From Lepidodermella squamata (Eukaryota > Gastrotricha): 64,000 bases of DNA. The notes below the pieces were generated by a model. That model had not been told where the DNA came from, did no database searches, and was given only the letters and a program-made list of their open reading frames with translations. Location: contig JBLDXI010000055.1 of NCBI GenBank assembly GCA_047495785.1, positions 992,001 through 1,056,000 of the forward strand, read 5' to 3'. The position numbers and the translations under genes are program-made. Shown piece after piece: positions 31,832-47,590 of this stretch; position 1 is the first letter of the stretch, and each line of letters begins with the position of its first letter.

Positions 31832-32740
31832 GTTTGTTATCTTCCTAACAAGACGAGACAAATAACGTTAAAAGCTATCTAATTTGAAGTAAATTTTTAA
31901 TGGGCGTTAAAATTATGAAATTTTACACGATGAAAGGCTTGTCTATTTAGCAAAGAAAAATGAAAAATAGATCGCGTGCTTGATTGAGTTAAAATTTATC
32001 AATCAAAAGTAAAAAATAGTTGCCTCACGCCATTGTCAATTATCGGCTAGCTGGAAAATTCGAGAAAGTTCGATTTAGTATGCTATAGTTACGACGATTG
32101 ATTTGGGTCTAATCCTTATGATAAGAACAGCTGCGGGGAATTCAGAGATTTTTAATATCAGAAAGTCTCTCGCTGTAAGGCATGAATAATAAAATGAAAG
32201 TAGGAGACATCAGAAATGAAGCATCTCAAGCAGTTAAAGTATCATGAAGAACAAATGCAGTATGCCTGATGTAGTAGTATGATGTGTAGAGTAATAGTAA
32301 GAACATTCGCGCATGCGTAAATTTGATAGCGGAAATTTTTTATCGCGCGAGACAGAGAGAATGCAAACATGAATGGTGTGTGCACCAGATGTGGCCCATA
32401 TATGAAAATAATGCAAAGCTCTCGTGAATAATAGTGAGTACACTTCCATCGATCCGACCATCATCGATCCACTCTCGCGCACACAGCGCAGTCAAGAGGG
32501 GCCGGCACAGGCATAATAGACAGCAGAACTTTGATATTATTCTCGTCAAAATACTTTGATTCCTTTTTACTTTTCAATCATAACTTTGGTTACTCCTCTT
32601 CGCAGTTGCTCATGAGAAATCGGCACGATCGCTGGGGAATGTCGGCAACAAAGTTGAAAAAATTATTCGAAGCGGTTGAAATTTCGAAAACAAATAGCAA
32701 TTCAACTTTAATTTATTCACGAGCGAATTAAAAAAATTAT
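31832..32740. other. Intergenic region, no gene seen
   Basis: About 900 AT-rich bases upstream of the J-protein and downstream of MCT-like gene (b). Only short frames with no homology I recognise. Confidence 0.5.
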
Positions 32741-34865
32741 TCAGTTTCCCTGAGCTGCTGTTTCGACCAGACGGCACTGGCAGAATATACGGCTGGCGTA
32801 CGTAACAACAATGACTATAACAGCACCAATGATGAGAATGAGGCCTGCCGCGTTGAACGTCAACGTATATGTCGGGAATAGGCCGAGAAGGGGCGGGCCA
32901 ATAAGGATGGCCGCGCCTTCCGCTGCGATTAGGACACCAAAGGCGAACCCGAGTTTCTCGAGCGGCACAATGTCGGCGAGTATTGGAGTAAGAAGCGTCT
33001 GAGAGCCGCCGGTGAAGAAGGCGAATTGGAAGACGAAACCGGCCAAAAAATAGAAATTCGCGAAAAGGGGTGTGATGGCTGTTAAACAGCCAGTTGTTGC
33101 GACCATTAGCGCGAATATTAGGACGCGATGATTTTCCAATAAATCGCCAATAAATGCAACCACCGGCCGGCCGATGATATTACCAATGCCGACTAGCGAC
33201 AGTAATAGAGTTGTAGAGTCTGAATCAATTCCGAGTGACCTTGCCCAGTCGACTATGAAAACTGAAAATAATCGGACAGTTTAAATGTTTTTTTAGATAA
33301 AACTCGGAAATTACGCGAGGGAGTATAAAAAGCCAGGCAGATCAAGAAATTTGACACAATGAAAACGCCTAACTCGGGATTTTTAAATGTTTCCAAGGTC
33401 GGCTTTACGACAATATTGAAACAATCTCGAGCTTCTTCAGGCGGATGGCTCTCCTGAGGAGTTGGTGTTTTGCCGATTGATGGCGTCGATTCTTTGCGAC
33501 TTAAAGCACGCTTTAATGACGGCTGAGAGGGCGATTTTACGATCTTCTGATCGTCTGTCGACAACTGGCTCATCAAAACGCGAGGGGTGTACATGCCGGC
33601 GAAGCTGCTAACTCGTGATAGCTTCCGCTTCAACCTCGCATTGTTAACAGATTGTTGGAAATTAGACTGATTTGTCATCCTTGGAGCGGCGCCTCTGTGT
33701 TCTCCTCCGATCGGATCTGAAACATTCCGTTGGAGTCTAGGCTCATGCCGCAAGGGAGAAGGGCCCCTCTCAGACAAGGCTCGGTTATAAACGGGTCTGG
33801 TTTCCGTCGCTGGCGATGCCGATCTCGCCCGCGAAGTTGGCAATCTATCATCTTGGATTGGAGGTGATGGAAGATCTGATAAAACGTCATCTTCCAAGTC
33901 ACTCCCTGCGACGATGTTCAACCGAACTTTTGAATCTTCAGCCGCAGGTTCCGCATCGGTTTCCTCGTCCTGCTCTTCAATAACACTAGGAAGCTGTGTG
34001 CCGACATTTTCTTCCACCAAATTCTCTAATCGGGTGAAGCTGTCTTGATTGGCATCTCTATGACTCATTTCAATCGCATCATCATCTTTCGAACGCTCAA
34101 CCGGCCGAAGAAGTAATGAGAGAGCGCATGAGTGTAGCGATAGGGCACCCATCATTAATAAAGCTCCCCGCCAGCCGAAGGTCGATATTAATATTTTGTA
34201 AACGTAAGGGTGTATGAAGCACCCGGCGTACCCGCCAATGCCACCCAGTGCGGTAGCCAAACTCCTCCGTTTCTCGAAATAGTAAGAAATAATTATTATC
34301 ACTGGCAGGTAGCTTAACGCCATTCCGATACCTAAAGATAACATGATACAGCTCTAAGGTGATTAACCTGTTAAATACCTCCGAAAATTCCGAAGATGAA
34401 GTGAAGGTAGATCATGTTTGGCGCGAATGCCGACAGGATAAAGGACGTCGAAATTATAAAACAGCCGATAAATACGACGATCCTTGTACCGAAACGGTCT
34501 TGAAGCATACTGACAACGGGTCCGAGAAAGCATTGCAAGCTGAAGTTGATCGTAGCCATGATACTGACCTCAGATTTCGAACATTTGAATTCGGCTAAGA
34601 GTAGGTCGAACGTAATGCCGATGCTGAACATGGCCCCGCAAGATCTTGAAAACAAAATTATTAGTTAAAAATATTATCAAACCCACATCGGTTACACACA
34701 GAAAATTTATGAGAAATACAGAAACAACAATGACCCAGCCCCAACCTGTCCATAAATAGAAACGTCTCCTTAAAAAAAGGGCTTAGATGATGATCAAAAC
34801 AACAAACCTCCATCTGGAGCCTTGGGCGATGCATCCGACTCGTTTTTATCCCTCTCTTTCGGCAT
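32741..34865 (-). CDS. SLC16/monocarboxylate-transporter-like MFS protein (b)
   Basis: Exons 34865-34808, 34745-34700, 34644-34379, 34331-33315 and 33261-32741 encode 635 residues. The first intron splits the signature (A-P-D-G|G-W-G-W-V-I-V-V). An extra intron after N-F-L gives a 46-base second exon not seen in the other copies. Membrane half one ends with G-W-R-G-A-L-L-M-M-G; a loop of about 260 residues rich in Ser/Pro/Asp/Arg precedes half two (F-I-V-S-N-F-L-I-C-L-A-F-Y-T-P, G-I-G-N-I-I-G-R-P-V-V-A-F). The phase-1 introns after G-I-F-G-G and before segment 8 are shared with copies d, e and f. About 470 gene-free bases separate it from copy (c). Confidence 0.9.
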
Positions 34866-35336
34866 ATCTAATTTTGAATCGAAAAATGTCAAGTTCACCA
34901 AACTATGGGGGATTTTTCGGTGCTATATGATACGAGACATATTTTTCGAATTTTGAAACGTGGCCGAAAGCCAGGGCAACGTGTCGGTTGTCCAAACGAT
35001 AAGACCCGGCGCGTGGTCAGGTTTATCTAAATCCGCTTGTGAGAATGGTGAAAAGTTGCGGGGAAAATAAGCAAAAGTAACTCGGGGCAAGATAATGCCG
35101 CCCTTGACGTATGAATAAAAGCTATTTTGCAATGAAACTTCAAATTGAGTTTTGTTTGTTTTACTTATGCTTGAGTTATAGCTGAATAGAGGTGTGTGAG
35201 CTCTGCGTATCAATGAACTCAAAAGTTTTTACTATACAAGCAGCTCGTATTTATTCATGCATCTGGCTCGCGTCGTCGAAGCACGTGTGCGTTGTCAAGT
35301 GACAACGTCGTCGATTAGATTAGGAGCTAAATTTAT

Positions 35337-37202
35337 TCAATTATTCATGAGAATATCTATTACAACTCCAATGATCAACATAATGGAACTTGTGAGATAA
35401 AGCGTTCCCATTACGAGAAAATGAAGCTTGAAGTTTGCTAATAAGCCGAATAACGAAGGGCCTAGTAAAATAGCAACTCCGCGGGACACCTGGAATACTT
35501 GAAAGGTCAGTTTTAAGTCCTCTTCCTGTACCATGTTACATATCACTGGGGTGAATATAGTGCGAACTCCACCGGCAAAAAATGAAGAGAGAAAGGCGAA
35601 AATAGCCAGGTAAATGAATTTTCCGTAATAATTAATAGCTAATAATGCCAGAATTCCATCGCCCAGATACAAAGCTATCATCAAGATTGCACGGTAATTA
35701 GGGATGGCGTCAGCCAAGGTTGCAACAATAGGACGTCCTATCAAATTTCCAAGCCCAATTAACGTGAATAGCACGGTCGAAAACATGACAGAACTGCCAA
35801 GTTCATGGCTCAGCCAGCCAAAATATACTGAATAAATACATATATAGGATATATAGGCGCATCAAAATAACGGTTGGCAATCTAACTTACTCGGTATCAC
35901 ATAATGGCAAAATCCGTCAATCAAATTTACCACGAAAAGAGCTATAGAAAAAGGATTCCGAAGCTGAGGGGCCAATTTCTCGAACCATTTTCTTTTTTCT
36001 AGCCTCAAATTATCCTTATTAGCTGCATCACCAGAGCTTCTGAGCAGTATTTCACAGGTATAAATGTTGTCGATACATTTCACGTTCGATTTAATGCTGT
36101 TTCGCCGACTGTTTCTACGAACAATCCCTGCTGCTTCGAGCGAGATATTTGATCTTGTAGTATTGATAGGATCCTTTCGCAGTCCCACTAATCGCTGGAG
36201 TCGTAACAGTTTACTCGAGTTATCCACCCGAGTTGAGCTGTTTGTCATAGACAAAATTCCAGCAACGTCAGCGTTCATGCTCCCAAATTGGTTCTTCAGA
36301 CTTGAATGACTGTGTCTGTGAACTTCGGCTGCGTTCGAATGCTGCCGCTGAATAACTATTGATTCAGCCTCTTTGTGGCGAGGTCGATATCTCTGAACTC
36401 GTTTGTGATCGACCATTGACATAGAGCGGCGATATTGGGGCGGGTTTTTGACTTCAAAATCTGTCAGAAATTCAGACTGGAACTTCGAATCTGGAACTGC
36501 GATTAAGGATTTCGGGCGCTGCTTCTTCGAAGCTGGTAAGGCTACGACCTTTCCAACCTCTGGAGACTCGGGAATAGTGTTGGATGAACATTTTGCTGGT
36601 TTAACTACTGGCCAAGGTCTTAATAGCAGAGCTGCAGCGACAGAGTGCAGCTGAATCGCGGCAGTCAATAAAACAGCCCCACGCCAGTTGTAAATTGAAA
36701 CAAGGGATCTAATCACAATTGGAAACAAAGCTAAACCAAGGAAAGAACCAAATCCTGCCGCCGCTACAGCCAACCGTTTTTGACCGATAAAATTGCGATG
36801 CAAGAAAATAACAGCAGGTTGATATGCCAAAGATAGACCAATTCCTATATTGGGAATGTCAGGCGCAATGAAATACATTTTCACCTAAATTATACCGGTT
36901 AGTAGGCCGTAGGAAATGTAAATGTAGAAGATCCGAGGTGCAAACGCCGTAATAACAAGCGAGGTAAAAACAGTCAGCGATCCAATTGCGACGAGAGACC
37001 AGAAGCTGAATTTGTCTTGTGCAAATGTGACAAGAGGACTTAAAATAAATGGTAAGCTCAGGGCGATACTAGCTACTGCAGCCACCTCAGCTATCGAACA
37101 GCCGAATTCCAGCATTAACTGATCGGCGAGGATGCCGAAGCTGAGTACCGGACCCATCACGGTGAATGTGATGACGCAAACAGCAGCAAGCTTCGACTTC
37201 AT
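35337..37202 (-). CDS. SLC16-like MFS protein (c), diverged, lacking the N-terminal signature
   Basis: Exons 37202-36896, 36844-35891 and 35827-35337 encode 583 residues. It starts M-K-S-K-L-A-A-V-C-V-I-T-F inside what would be membrane segment 1. I find no upstream exon carrying the D-G-G-x-G-W signature present in the other six. The rest is MFS-like: L-E-F-G-C-S-I-A-E-V, Y-N-W-R-G-A-V-L-L-T, a Ser/Arg-rich central loop, then G-L-G-N-L-I-G-R-P. In the segment 3-4 loop the family's Q-R-F-x-T-R is replaced by D-K-F-S-F-W. It could be a changed-function or decaying copy, yet it has no frame disruption. Both introns sit at family positions. Confidence 0.85.
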
Positions 37203-37482
37203 GGTAATAATTTGCAAGTCGGGACATGAAAGGCTAAGCCACACCGTAACTAATATACGGCTTTATTGTGACTGATGCTATCTTATCTAGCTGTTTTTTT
37301 CGACTGGCTTGTTTTTGAGCTTTTGTCTTTATCACGGACGAATCCTTGATCGACTTGAGTGCTACGTGCCATACAAGTGAGGTCAAAAAAAATACCCAAG
37401 CTAAGCAAAATTTATTTGCATCAGCAAATCGAAGCTAAATAAGTAATAAAATCATGACAGTGAATGAAGGAGGGATAAGTCT

Positions 37483-38764
<1,282 letters not shown>

Positions 38765-38934
38765 GCTTTTGCAAATAAATGAAAGAAATGAAAACTAAGT
38801 TTTAATCGGGTTAGTGCACGCTCTATCTTCACTGTTATCAATATAGGGTAAATTATCTGTATCAGCAAAAAAGGAAATGATAGGCTATTTTGGAAAACAC
38901 GACATTGTCCTTGGGAATTTTAAGGTTTTAAGTT

Positions 38935-39265
38935 CATCATGCTAAAAATGCTTCGATTCGTCTAAGGTAATAGAATATTAGGCTACCTCGCCGCACATGA
39001 TGTTAGCGCGTTACGAGCGGATCCAATGTGGCGATTTCAAAATCCAACATTTCTGAATTGCTCGCATGAAGCAGTTGGACGCAATATAGTCAGCATGGAA
39101 ATGAGGAGAGGAAAACGATGATTGGCCAGCAAAATTGACTGAACATCCTGAGAGCGTAGGGCGAGAAAAATCTAACCAAAACCGCAAATGAACAATAAGA
39201 TCGTTGTTCGGTTGAAAAACCTAACTGGCGACCCCATTCATCGACTTATCAGGACATCAGTACTA
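38935..39265 (-). pseudogene. Relics of a cathepsin 3' exon and an MCT-like exon
   Basis: 38935-39015 resembles the end of the cathepsin-like gene at 40912-41034 plus its downstream flank (shared words: AAAAATG, TTCGATTCGTCT, CGCCGCACATG, TGTTAGCG). 39085-39265 resembles 42675-42830, the start of the last exon of MCT-like gene (d); shared words include AGCATGGAAATGAG, GAGCGTAGG, GTTGAAAAACCTA/GCTGAAAAACCTA and CTGGCGACCCCAT. Both are broken by many indels. They lie in the same order and orientation as the intact cathepsin (3) and MCT (d) genes, so they are remnants of a duplicated block. Confidence 0.75.
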
Positions 39266-39369
39266 CATGTCATAGGAGAGGTCAACAAAATTGAAAATTG
39301 AATAATTTAACCCATCATAATGTAGCTCAAGGAAATTTATTTGCATCAGCAAATTGAAGGTAAGAACAA

Positions 39370-40654
<1,285 letters not shown>

Positions 40655-40911
40655 GTTTATGCAATGTAACTAAATGAAAGTAATGAAAAAAATACGATTT
40701 AATTGGGTTAGTGCATGCACTATCTTCACCGCAATAAATAGGAAAACGGGGCAAATAATATGAGTAAATAAGAGGGCAAAATTCGTTATCAGCATAAGGA
40801 AATAATAGACAATTGGCAATTGGCAACATCACAACAAAATCCTTGGGAATTTCAAATTCATGTTAGAATGCCGATGTTCATCATTCTAAAAATGATTCGA
40901 TTCGTCTGTTT

Positions 40912-42176
<1,265 letters not shown>

Positions 42177-42313
42177 CGTTCCGGGCTCTTTTCTTGGATC
42201 GTGCTGACAGCATCGAGTGCCCAAAATGCTAGAACCTAGTTGGCTCTACAGATAAGTTATCTAATCTTCGCGAATTAGCAACATATTATTTTTACCATTG
42301 AATATTTTATTTT

Positions 42314-44091
42314 CTACCGTGAACTTTCATCCCTTCTCATGACACAGCGCCTCGCGATGATAAAGTAAACTACGAAAAGCATTGTTGCACTGCACAGGAT
42401 TAAAACTCCTGAAGCGGTGAAAATCATGTCAAATGTTGCGAAGAGCCCTAGCAATGGCGGTCCGATCAAGATTGCAATACCCTCTGCAGCAATCAGAGCT
42501 CCGAAAGTAAACGAAAGCTGCTCAATCGGGACAATATCTGACAGTATGGGCGTGATGAATGTTTGACTGCCGCCGAGTAGAAAGGTGAATTGAAATACTG
42601 TGAAGGCTAACATGAAGAAATTGCTCGCGAAAAGAGGCGATAAAACCATGATTGAGCCTTTTATCGTAAGCATGGAAATGAGCAAAGGAAATCGATGTTT
42701 ACCCAGCAAGTCACTAATCATTCCGAGCGTAGGACGACCGAACATTGAACCGAAACCGCACATGGACAATAGGATTGTTCTTTGCTCGGCTGAAAAACCT
42801 AGCTGGCGACCCCATCCGTCGACATATACTGGAACAATTTACGTGATTAAAGTATTTTGACCAATGTTGGCAACTTACGAGCTGGTGTGAAGAAGGTTAT
42901 GCCCTTGAGAAAGTTAGCGATAAAGAACGCGGTGAACATTGGATTCTTGAAATGAACAAGCAGATTTCTGATTGATTGAGCAATCCCTATCTGGCCATAA
43001 GTAGGTTCAGAATCAATATCTGACTTGGAAGCAACCAAGGATTTCTGGTGGTCTGACGGCACGTCGTCATTATCCAAGGAGGGCAATAAAGCAATCGGAA
43101 AAATTTCAGAATTAGCTGGAGAAATTCTGCCCGCAAGCAATAACGTTGCTTTTGAGGTTGCTATTTCAACATTCGAAGGTTTTCCAATTTGAGAAATCTG
43201 ACGTTGCCGAATTGTACTCAATCTTCGCCGGCGTTGTGATTCTTGGCTGATTTGCCATTGCAGTCTGTGAATCATATTTACCGGTAAAACCTCCGAGGAA
43301 TATAAAAGACTAGTGGATCGCTTCACGAGCCTCATCGAATGCTCTGTATCCTCGATCTCTTCCTTTTCTTCTAAATTGTTATCTAATTCAGCTGGAACTT
43401 TACGATTGATCAGGAGGGTCGCAGCTGCCAATGCATTTAGCTGAATTGCAGCAGTTAGAAACATCGCTCCTCTCCAATCGTAAACTGAGATGAGGAAACG
43501 TTGCCCGTATGGAATGATAAAATTCCCCATCGCTAGTCCGATACCACCCAAAGCTGAAGCTATAGTCAGCCTTTTCTTGAAGTAGGTTGAAATTAATATT
43601 AGGACAGGCAAATACACGAAAGAAATTCCGATTCCTTGATTGAAAAAAATTAAAACCAATACGATAATGAAGGTGGAGTTTCGAACCTGAGATAACTCCG
43701 AAGGTGAAGTAGAGGTAGAAGAAATTAGGTGCGAAAGATGAGGCAACAAAAGCCGTAAATACCAAACCGCTGCCAGCGGCAACTGTCAGTCTGGTGCCGA
43801 ACCTTTGCTGCAACAAGCTGGCGACTGGGCCCAGCAAGCATTGTAAACTATAGGCTATACTTGCGATTGCACTGACTTCAGATTTTGAACAGCCAAATTC
43901 TTGGACCAAAATGTCCGCGTAAATGCCAAAGCAATAAACAGTTGACATAGAAAGGAAATTCGCAATGTACCCCATTGCAACGACCACCCATCCGTATCCT
44001 TCGATTTGGTATCAATAGCAAGGTTTCATCGGTGATAGTGAGAATTCTTACCTCCATCAGGCGGGGCGGTTTTTGCGCTGGCTTGGGGCAT
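42314..44091 (-). CDS. SLC16/monocarboxylate-transporter-like MFS protein (d)
   Basis: Exons 44091-44052, 43998-43687, 43634-42879 and 42828-42314 encode 540 residues. The signature is split as P-P-D-G|G-Y-G-W-V-V-V. Other landmarks: Q-E-F-G-C-S-K-S-E-V, Q-Q-R-F-G-T-R, Y-D-W-R-G-A-M-F-L-T-A, then a central loop with R-R-R-R-L-S and a second half starting F-F-I-A-N-F-L-K-G-I-T-F-F-T-P. It closely resembles copy (e) next to it, sharing M-C/L-C-G-F-G-S-M/I-F/I-G-R-P-T, which suggests a tandem pair. It starts 170 bases after the end of (e), a spacing compatible with co-transcription. Confidence 0.9.
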
Positions 44092-44260
44092 TATCAAGAA
44101 AGCTAAGAATGTTTTACTCGAGTTTCCTAAAGTTTTCACTATCACTTTAGTATATTTTTAGGCGGCAAATAGATAAGAAAAACGGAATGATATGCAACGG
44201 GTACAAAACGTTGAGGCTGAATTTATTGAAATCGCTTTTGAAGGCAAAATCCAGTAGAGA

Positions 44261-46136
44261 TCATTTTGTAATATTTTTGCCGGCTGTTTTACAAGAGCTT
44301 CCAAAAACGAAGTTCACAACGAAAAGCATTGTTGCACTACTAAGCATCAAGATACCGGCTGCCATGAATGTCAAGCCGTAAGTTGGCAGAAGGCCAAGTA
44401 GAGGAGGTCCGCTAAGGATTGCGATTCCTTCGGCAGCTATCAGTACTCCGAAGGTGAAGGACAGCTCTTCGACTGGAACGAGGCTTGATAGAATAGGTGT
44501 CATGAAGGTTTGGCCACCTCCGATCATGAAACAGTATTGGAAGATGTAAGCAGCTAGCATGTAGTAATTGTTCGCGATTAGTGGAGAGATGACTGATAAA
44601 GCACCATTCACTCCGACCATCATGATGAGCATCTGCAGACGATATTTTGGGAATTTGTCGCCGAGCACTGCCATTGTTGGGCGGCCAATAATTGACCCGA
44701 AACCACACAGCGAAAGTAGGATTGTTCGTTGCTCAGAGGAGTAACCCAAAGTACCCGCCCAACCGACAGTGAACACTGTTATAAGGACAAAATGTTTATA
44801 AGCTAATGACTTATTGAGATTGCGAACTCACATCCAGGAACAAAGAAAGTGATTCCTTTGAGGAAATTCGCCAGAAAGAACGATGAAAAAGCTTTGTTTT
44901 TGAAATGGGGAATCAGGCGCCTGAATGTCAATGCAATTTGACTCTGTTCCTTAGCAGTTTCCTCTAAGATAGGTGGGTCGATTACCGATTCGTTTCTTTG
45001 AAAACCAAGTATTGCCTCGAGTCTTGACAAGTTACTCATGTTACTCTTCCGAGATGTCACGCTAATCGCTCTTTCGCCATTAATTTTCCCCTCGTAATCA
45101 GGCTCTTCGATGATGGCTCCAGAAACAGGCGAGGAAGGTTGGCGGGAAAATTTCTTATTAACGGGCGTTCTCTTCTCGAATGCTGAGACTGAACGCCCAA
45201 ATGAGGGCCTCGTGTCAGGGGTTGATGCCTCCTGAATGTCTCCTAACACCCTGTCCTGATCAAAGGCTCTGCTCATCTTCTGGGATCTTTGGCTGATTTG
45301 TCTAGACAGCAGATGGGCAGATGTGAAATGAACAACATCTGAGCTGTACAAATGGCTGATTGATCGTTTCAAATGCTTGAGGTTTTCATTGTCATCCGTT
45401 GTAGCTGTTTCGAGATCACCTCCAGAGACGAGTTCAACGGGATCAAAACTTCGCATCAGCAAGGCAGCTGGGAGAGTGTTAAGCTGGATTGCTCCTGCGA
45501 TAAGCATTGCTCCTCGCCATCCGTATACGCCGGTGAGGAATCGGAATAAAAATGGATGGACAAAGCTGCCGACCGCTACACCGATGGTTCCGAGAGCAGT
45601 CGCCGAAGCCAGTCTTCGCTTGAAGTAAAGTGATATCAAAATCACAGTAGGCAGGTAAATAAGAGAAATTCCAACGCCTGTGTATACAAAAAGTAGATCC
45701 ATGGCAAGGTAAGCTTTGATAACTTTACCAGCAAGAAGGCCATAAGTTAGATATAATAGGTAGTGGCTATTGACTAGAGAAGAAGATACAAAGGCACTGA
45801 ATACAACAATGCTACCGCTTGAGACTATTATCTTTGAGCCGAATCTTTGTTGTAACAAACTGACGAAAGGTCCGAGTAGGCATTGAACACTGTAGGCTAT
45901 ACTAGCGACCGCGCTGATTTCGGCTTTCGAGCAGCCGAATTCTGCCATCAACACATCTGTGAAAATGCCGAAGCTGAAAATGGTTCCTATTGATAGAAGA
46001 GAGGCTACAAATGAAGCTCCAACGATAACCCAGCCGAAGCCTATAAAATTGGATTATGGTAAATTTTAAGCAATTTTGTCATTTTCTCACCTCCATCGGG
46101 TGGCTCCGATTTCTTGTCCTGGTCTGTTTTAGGCAT
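44261..46136 (-). CDS. SLC16/monocarboxylate-transporter-like MFS protein (e)
   Basis: Exons 46136-46091, 46040-45729, 45677-44832 and 44775-44261 encode 572 residues. The signature P-P-D-G|G-F-G-W-V-I-V-G is intron-split. Features: M-A-E-F-G-C-S-K-A-E-I, Q-Q-R-F-G-S-K, Y-G-W-R-G-A-M-L-I-A-G, a Ser/Arg-rich loop of about 180 residues, then F-F-L-A-N-F-L-K-G-I-T-F-F-V-P-G|L-F-T-V-G-W. The intron at 45678-45728 is 51 bases, in frame and stop-free; it is spliced by analogy with copies b, d and f, restoring L-L-A-G-V-G-I-S-L-I-Y-L-P. If retained it would add 17 residues. Confidence 0.9.
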
Positions 46137-46386
46137 AAGCTTAGCTATTCTGGCGTCATTTTACTGTAACCAAATTCGTATTGTTTTATCGCATGTGAAA
46201 AGCGCATATGAACTAGATAGATAAAAAAACGTAAAAGCACTGAGCCAAACGTATAGTGTATTGAAGCCGTAAAAAGCATGTGGAGATCACGTGGCCTAAG
46301 TAAACATGAAGAGCGAGAAAAATAGCCGTTCTGCAATTAATATACTACTGTGGTAGTGAACAAGGCTGGAGCCTTTGAAAATGAAA

Positions 46387-46421
46387 ATGAAATGAAATGA
46401 AATGAAATGAAATGAAATGAA
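46387..46421. repeat. ATGAA pentanucleotide microsatellite
   Basis: Seven uninterrupted ATGAA copies, preceded by two imperfect units from 46377. Confidence 0.95.
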
Positions 46422-46752
46422 ATTGATTTTGTTGTTTAACTTACCCGTGACTGAGCGTCTATACCCGTTCGGGTTTTGAGGAAGGCGAAGGCAAGGAAAA
46501 CCAAAAGAAACCAGTCAGCCCCACGTCCGAAAATAATTTGCCTTTGTTAAACAATCTTAAAAAATCTTCCAAAGTCTCGACTATTTTTCGCCATTCGTCT
46601 CGCTCTAATGCAGTTTCGGTCAATGTCTAATCAACAATATTTTCGACCATTAACGGTTACATTGCTACCATCCTGTTACGGGGCCTACCACGGGTCCCAT
46701 CTGTTTTTTCTCCTTCGGTTATAAGGCCTATTTGGACTTCTCTCGACAGAAT

Positions 46753-47085
46753 CTAGCCACCTAGTTCGAGGTCTCCCCACCAGTCTCTGCCATTAGGCGC
46801 TTCACCCTTATCGTCAACATACGTTTCCATCCTTATTATATACCCTAGATAAATAAGGCGTTGTTTTTCAATTAACCTTCCGACTTCGATAATGCTGCCG
46901 CACATTGATAGCCCGATATCTATGTTTGGAATATAGTCCACTACTGTAATTCCTATAATAATGCATCGCAGCCGCTTATATTTTTGGGTATTTAGGGCCA
47001 TTTCTTCGTCCTCAGTCATATTCCACGACTCGTATTTTAAAAATTTTAGTTTTACCGCCAATGAAACATGTTTTCGGTTGCTCAT
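46753..47085 (-). pseudogene. Possible non-LTR retroelement relic
   Basis: A 110-codon open stretch whose end reads I-E-K-Q-R-L-I-Y-L-G-Y-I-I-R-M ... R-D-W-W-G-D-L-E. This resembles the C-terminal R-R-L-R-W-x-G-H-V-x-R-M ... W-W-D-D-L pattern of some LINE polyproteins. No reverse transcriptase core is present. The whole spacer 46137-47590 otherwise holds only the microsatellite and no gene I can support. Confidence 0.3.
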
Positions 47086-47590
47086 AAATTTACTTATCGC
47101 GCCAAAGCATCTACCCGCTTTCGCAATGCGCAGTTCCTCACCAATCTTACCATCAGCAGTTACGATGTTACCTAAATGCCTTGAACGACCTTACTTTTTC
47201 AAGGTTCGAAAAGGCCATAGAAGAGGCATGGAAAGTAAGAAAAAACTCGTATTTTATTTCAAAAATTAGTTTAAAAAAGTGTCCCAGTATATAAAAGGTT
47301 ATTCGGCTGGTAAATCCCGGTATAAGCTTCATCGAACAGCATGTAAACCGAAAATGATGTTCATGTGTTAAATGTGGCCCGAGAATAATTCGTGTTTACA
47401 GCTCCCAGCGCGAAACTCAAGTGACGCGTGAAAAGTTGAGTTCAAGTGCGAGTTTCAATGCGTATCCTATATGATGATATACTTACCTTGTTTTTTACCT
47501 GCCAATAGCATTTTCATGTTAAAATTAATTGCTTATAGGGTTAGCTCAAAAGGAAGCTTTTACAGTTTTTGACAACAAAAGTCACTTTCA

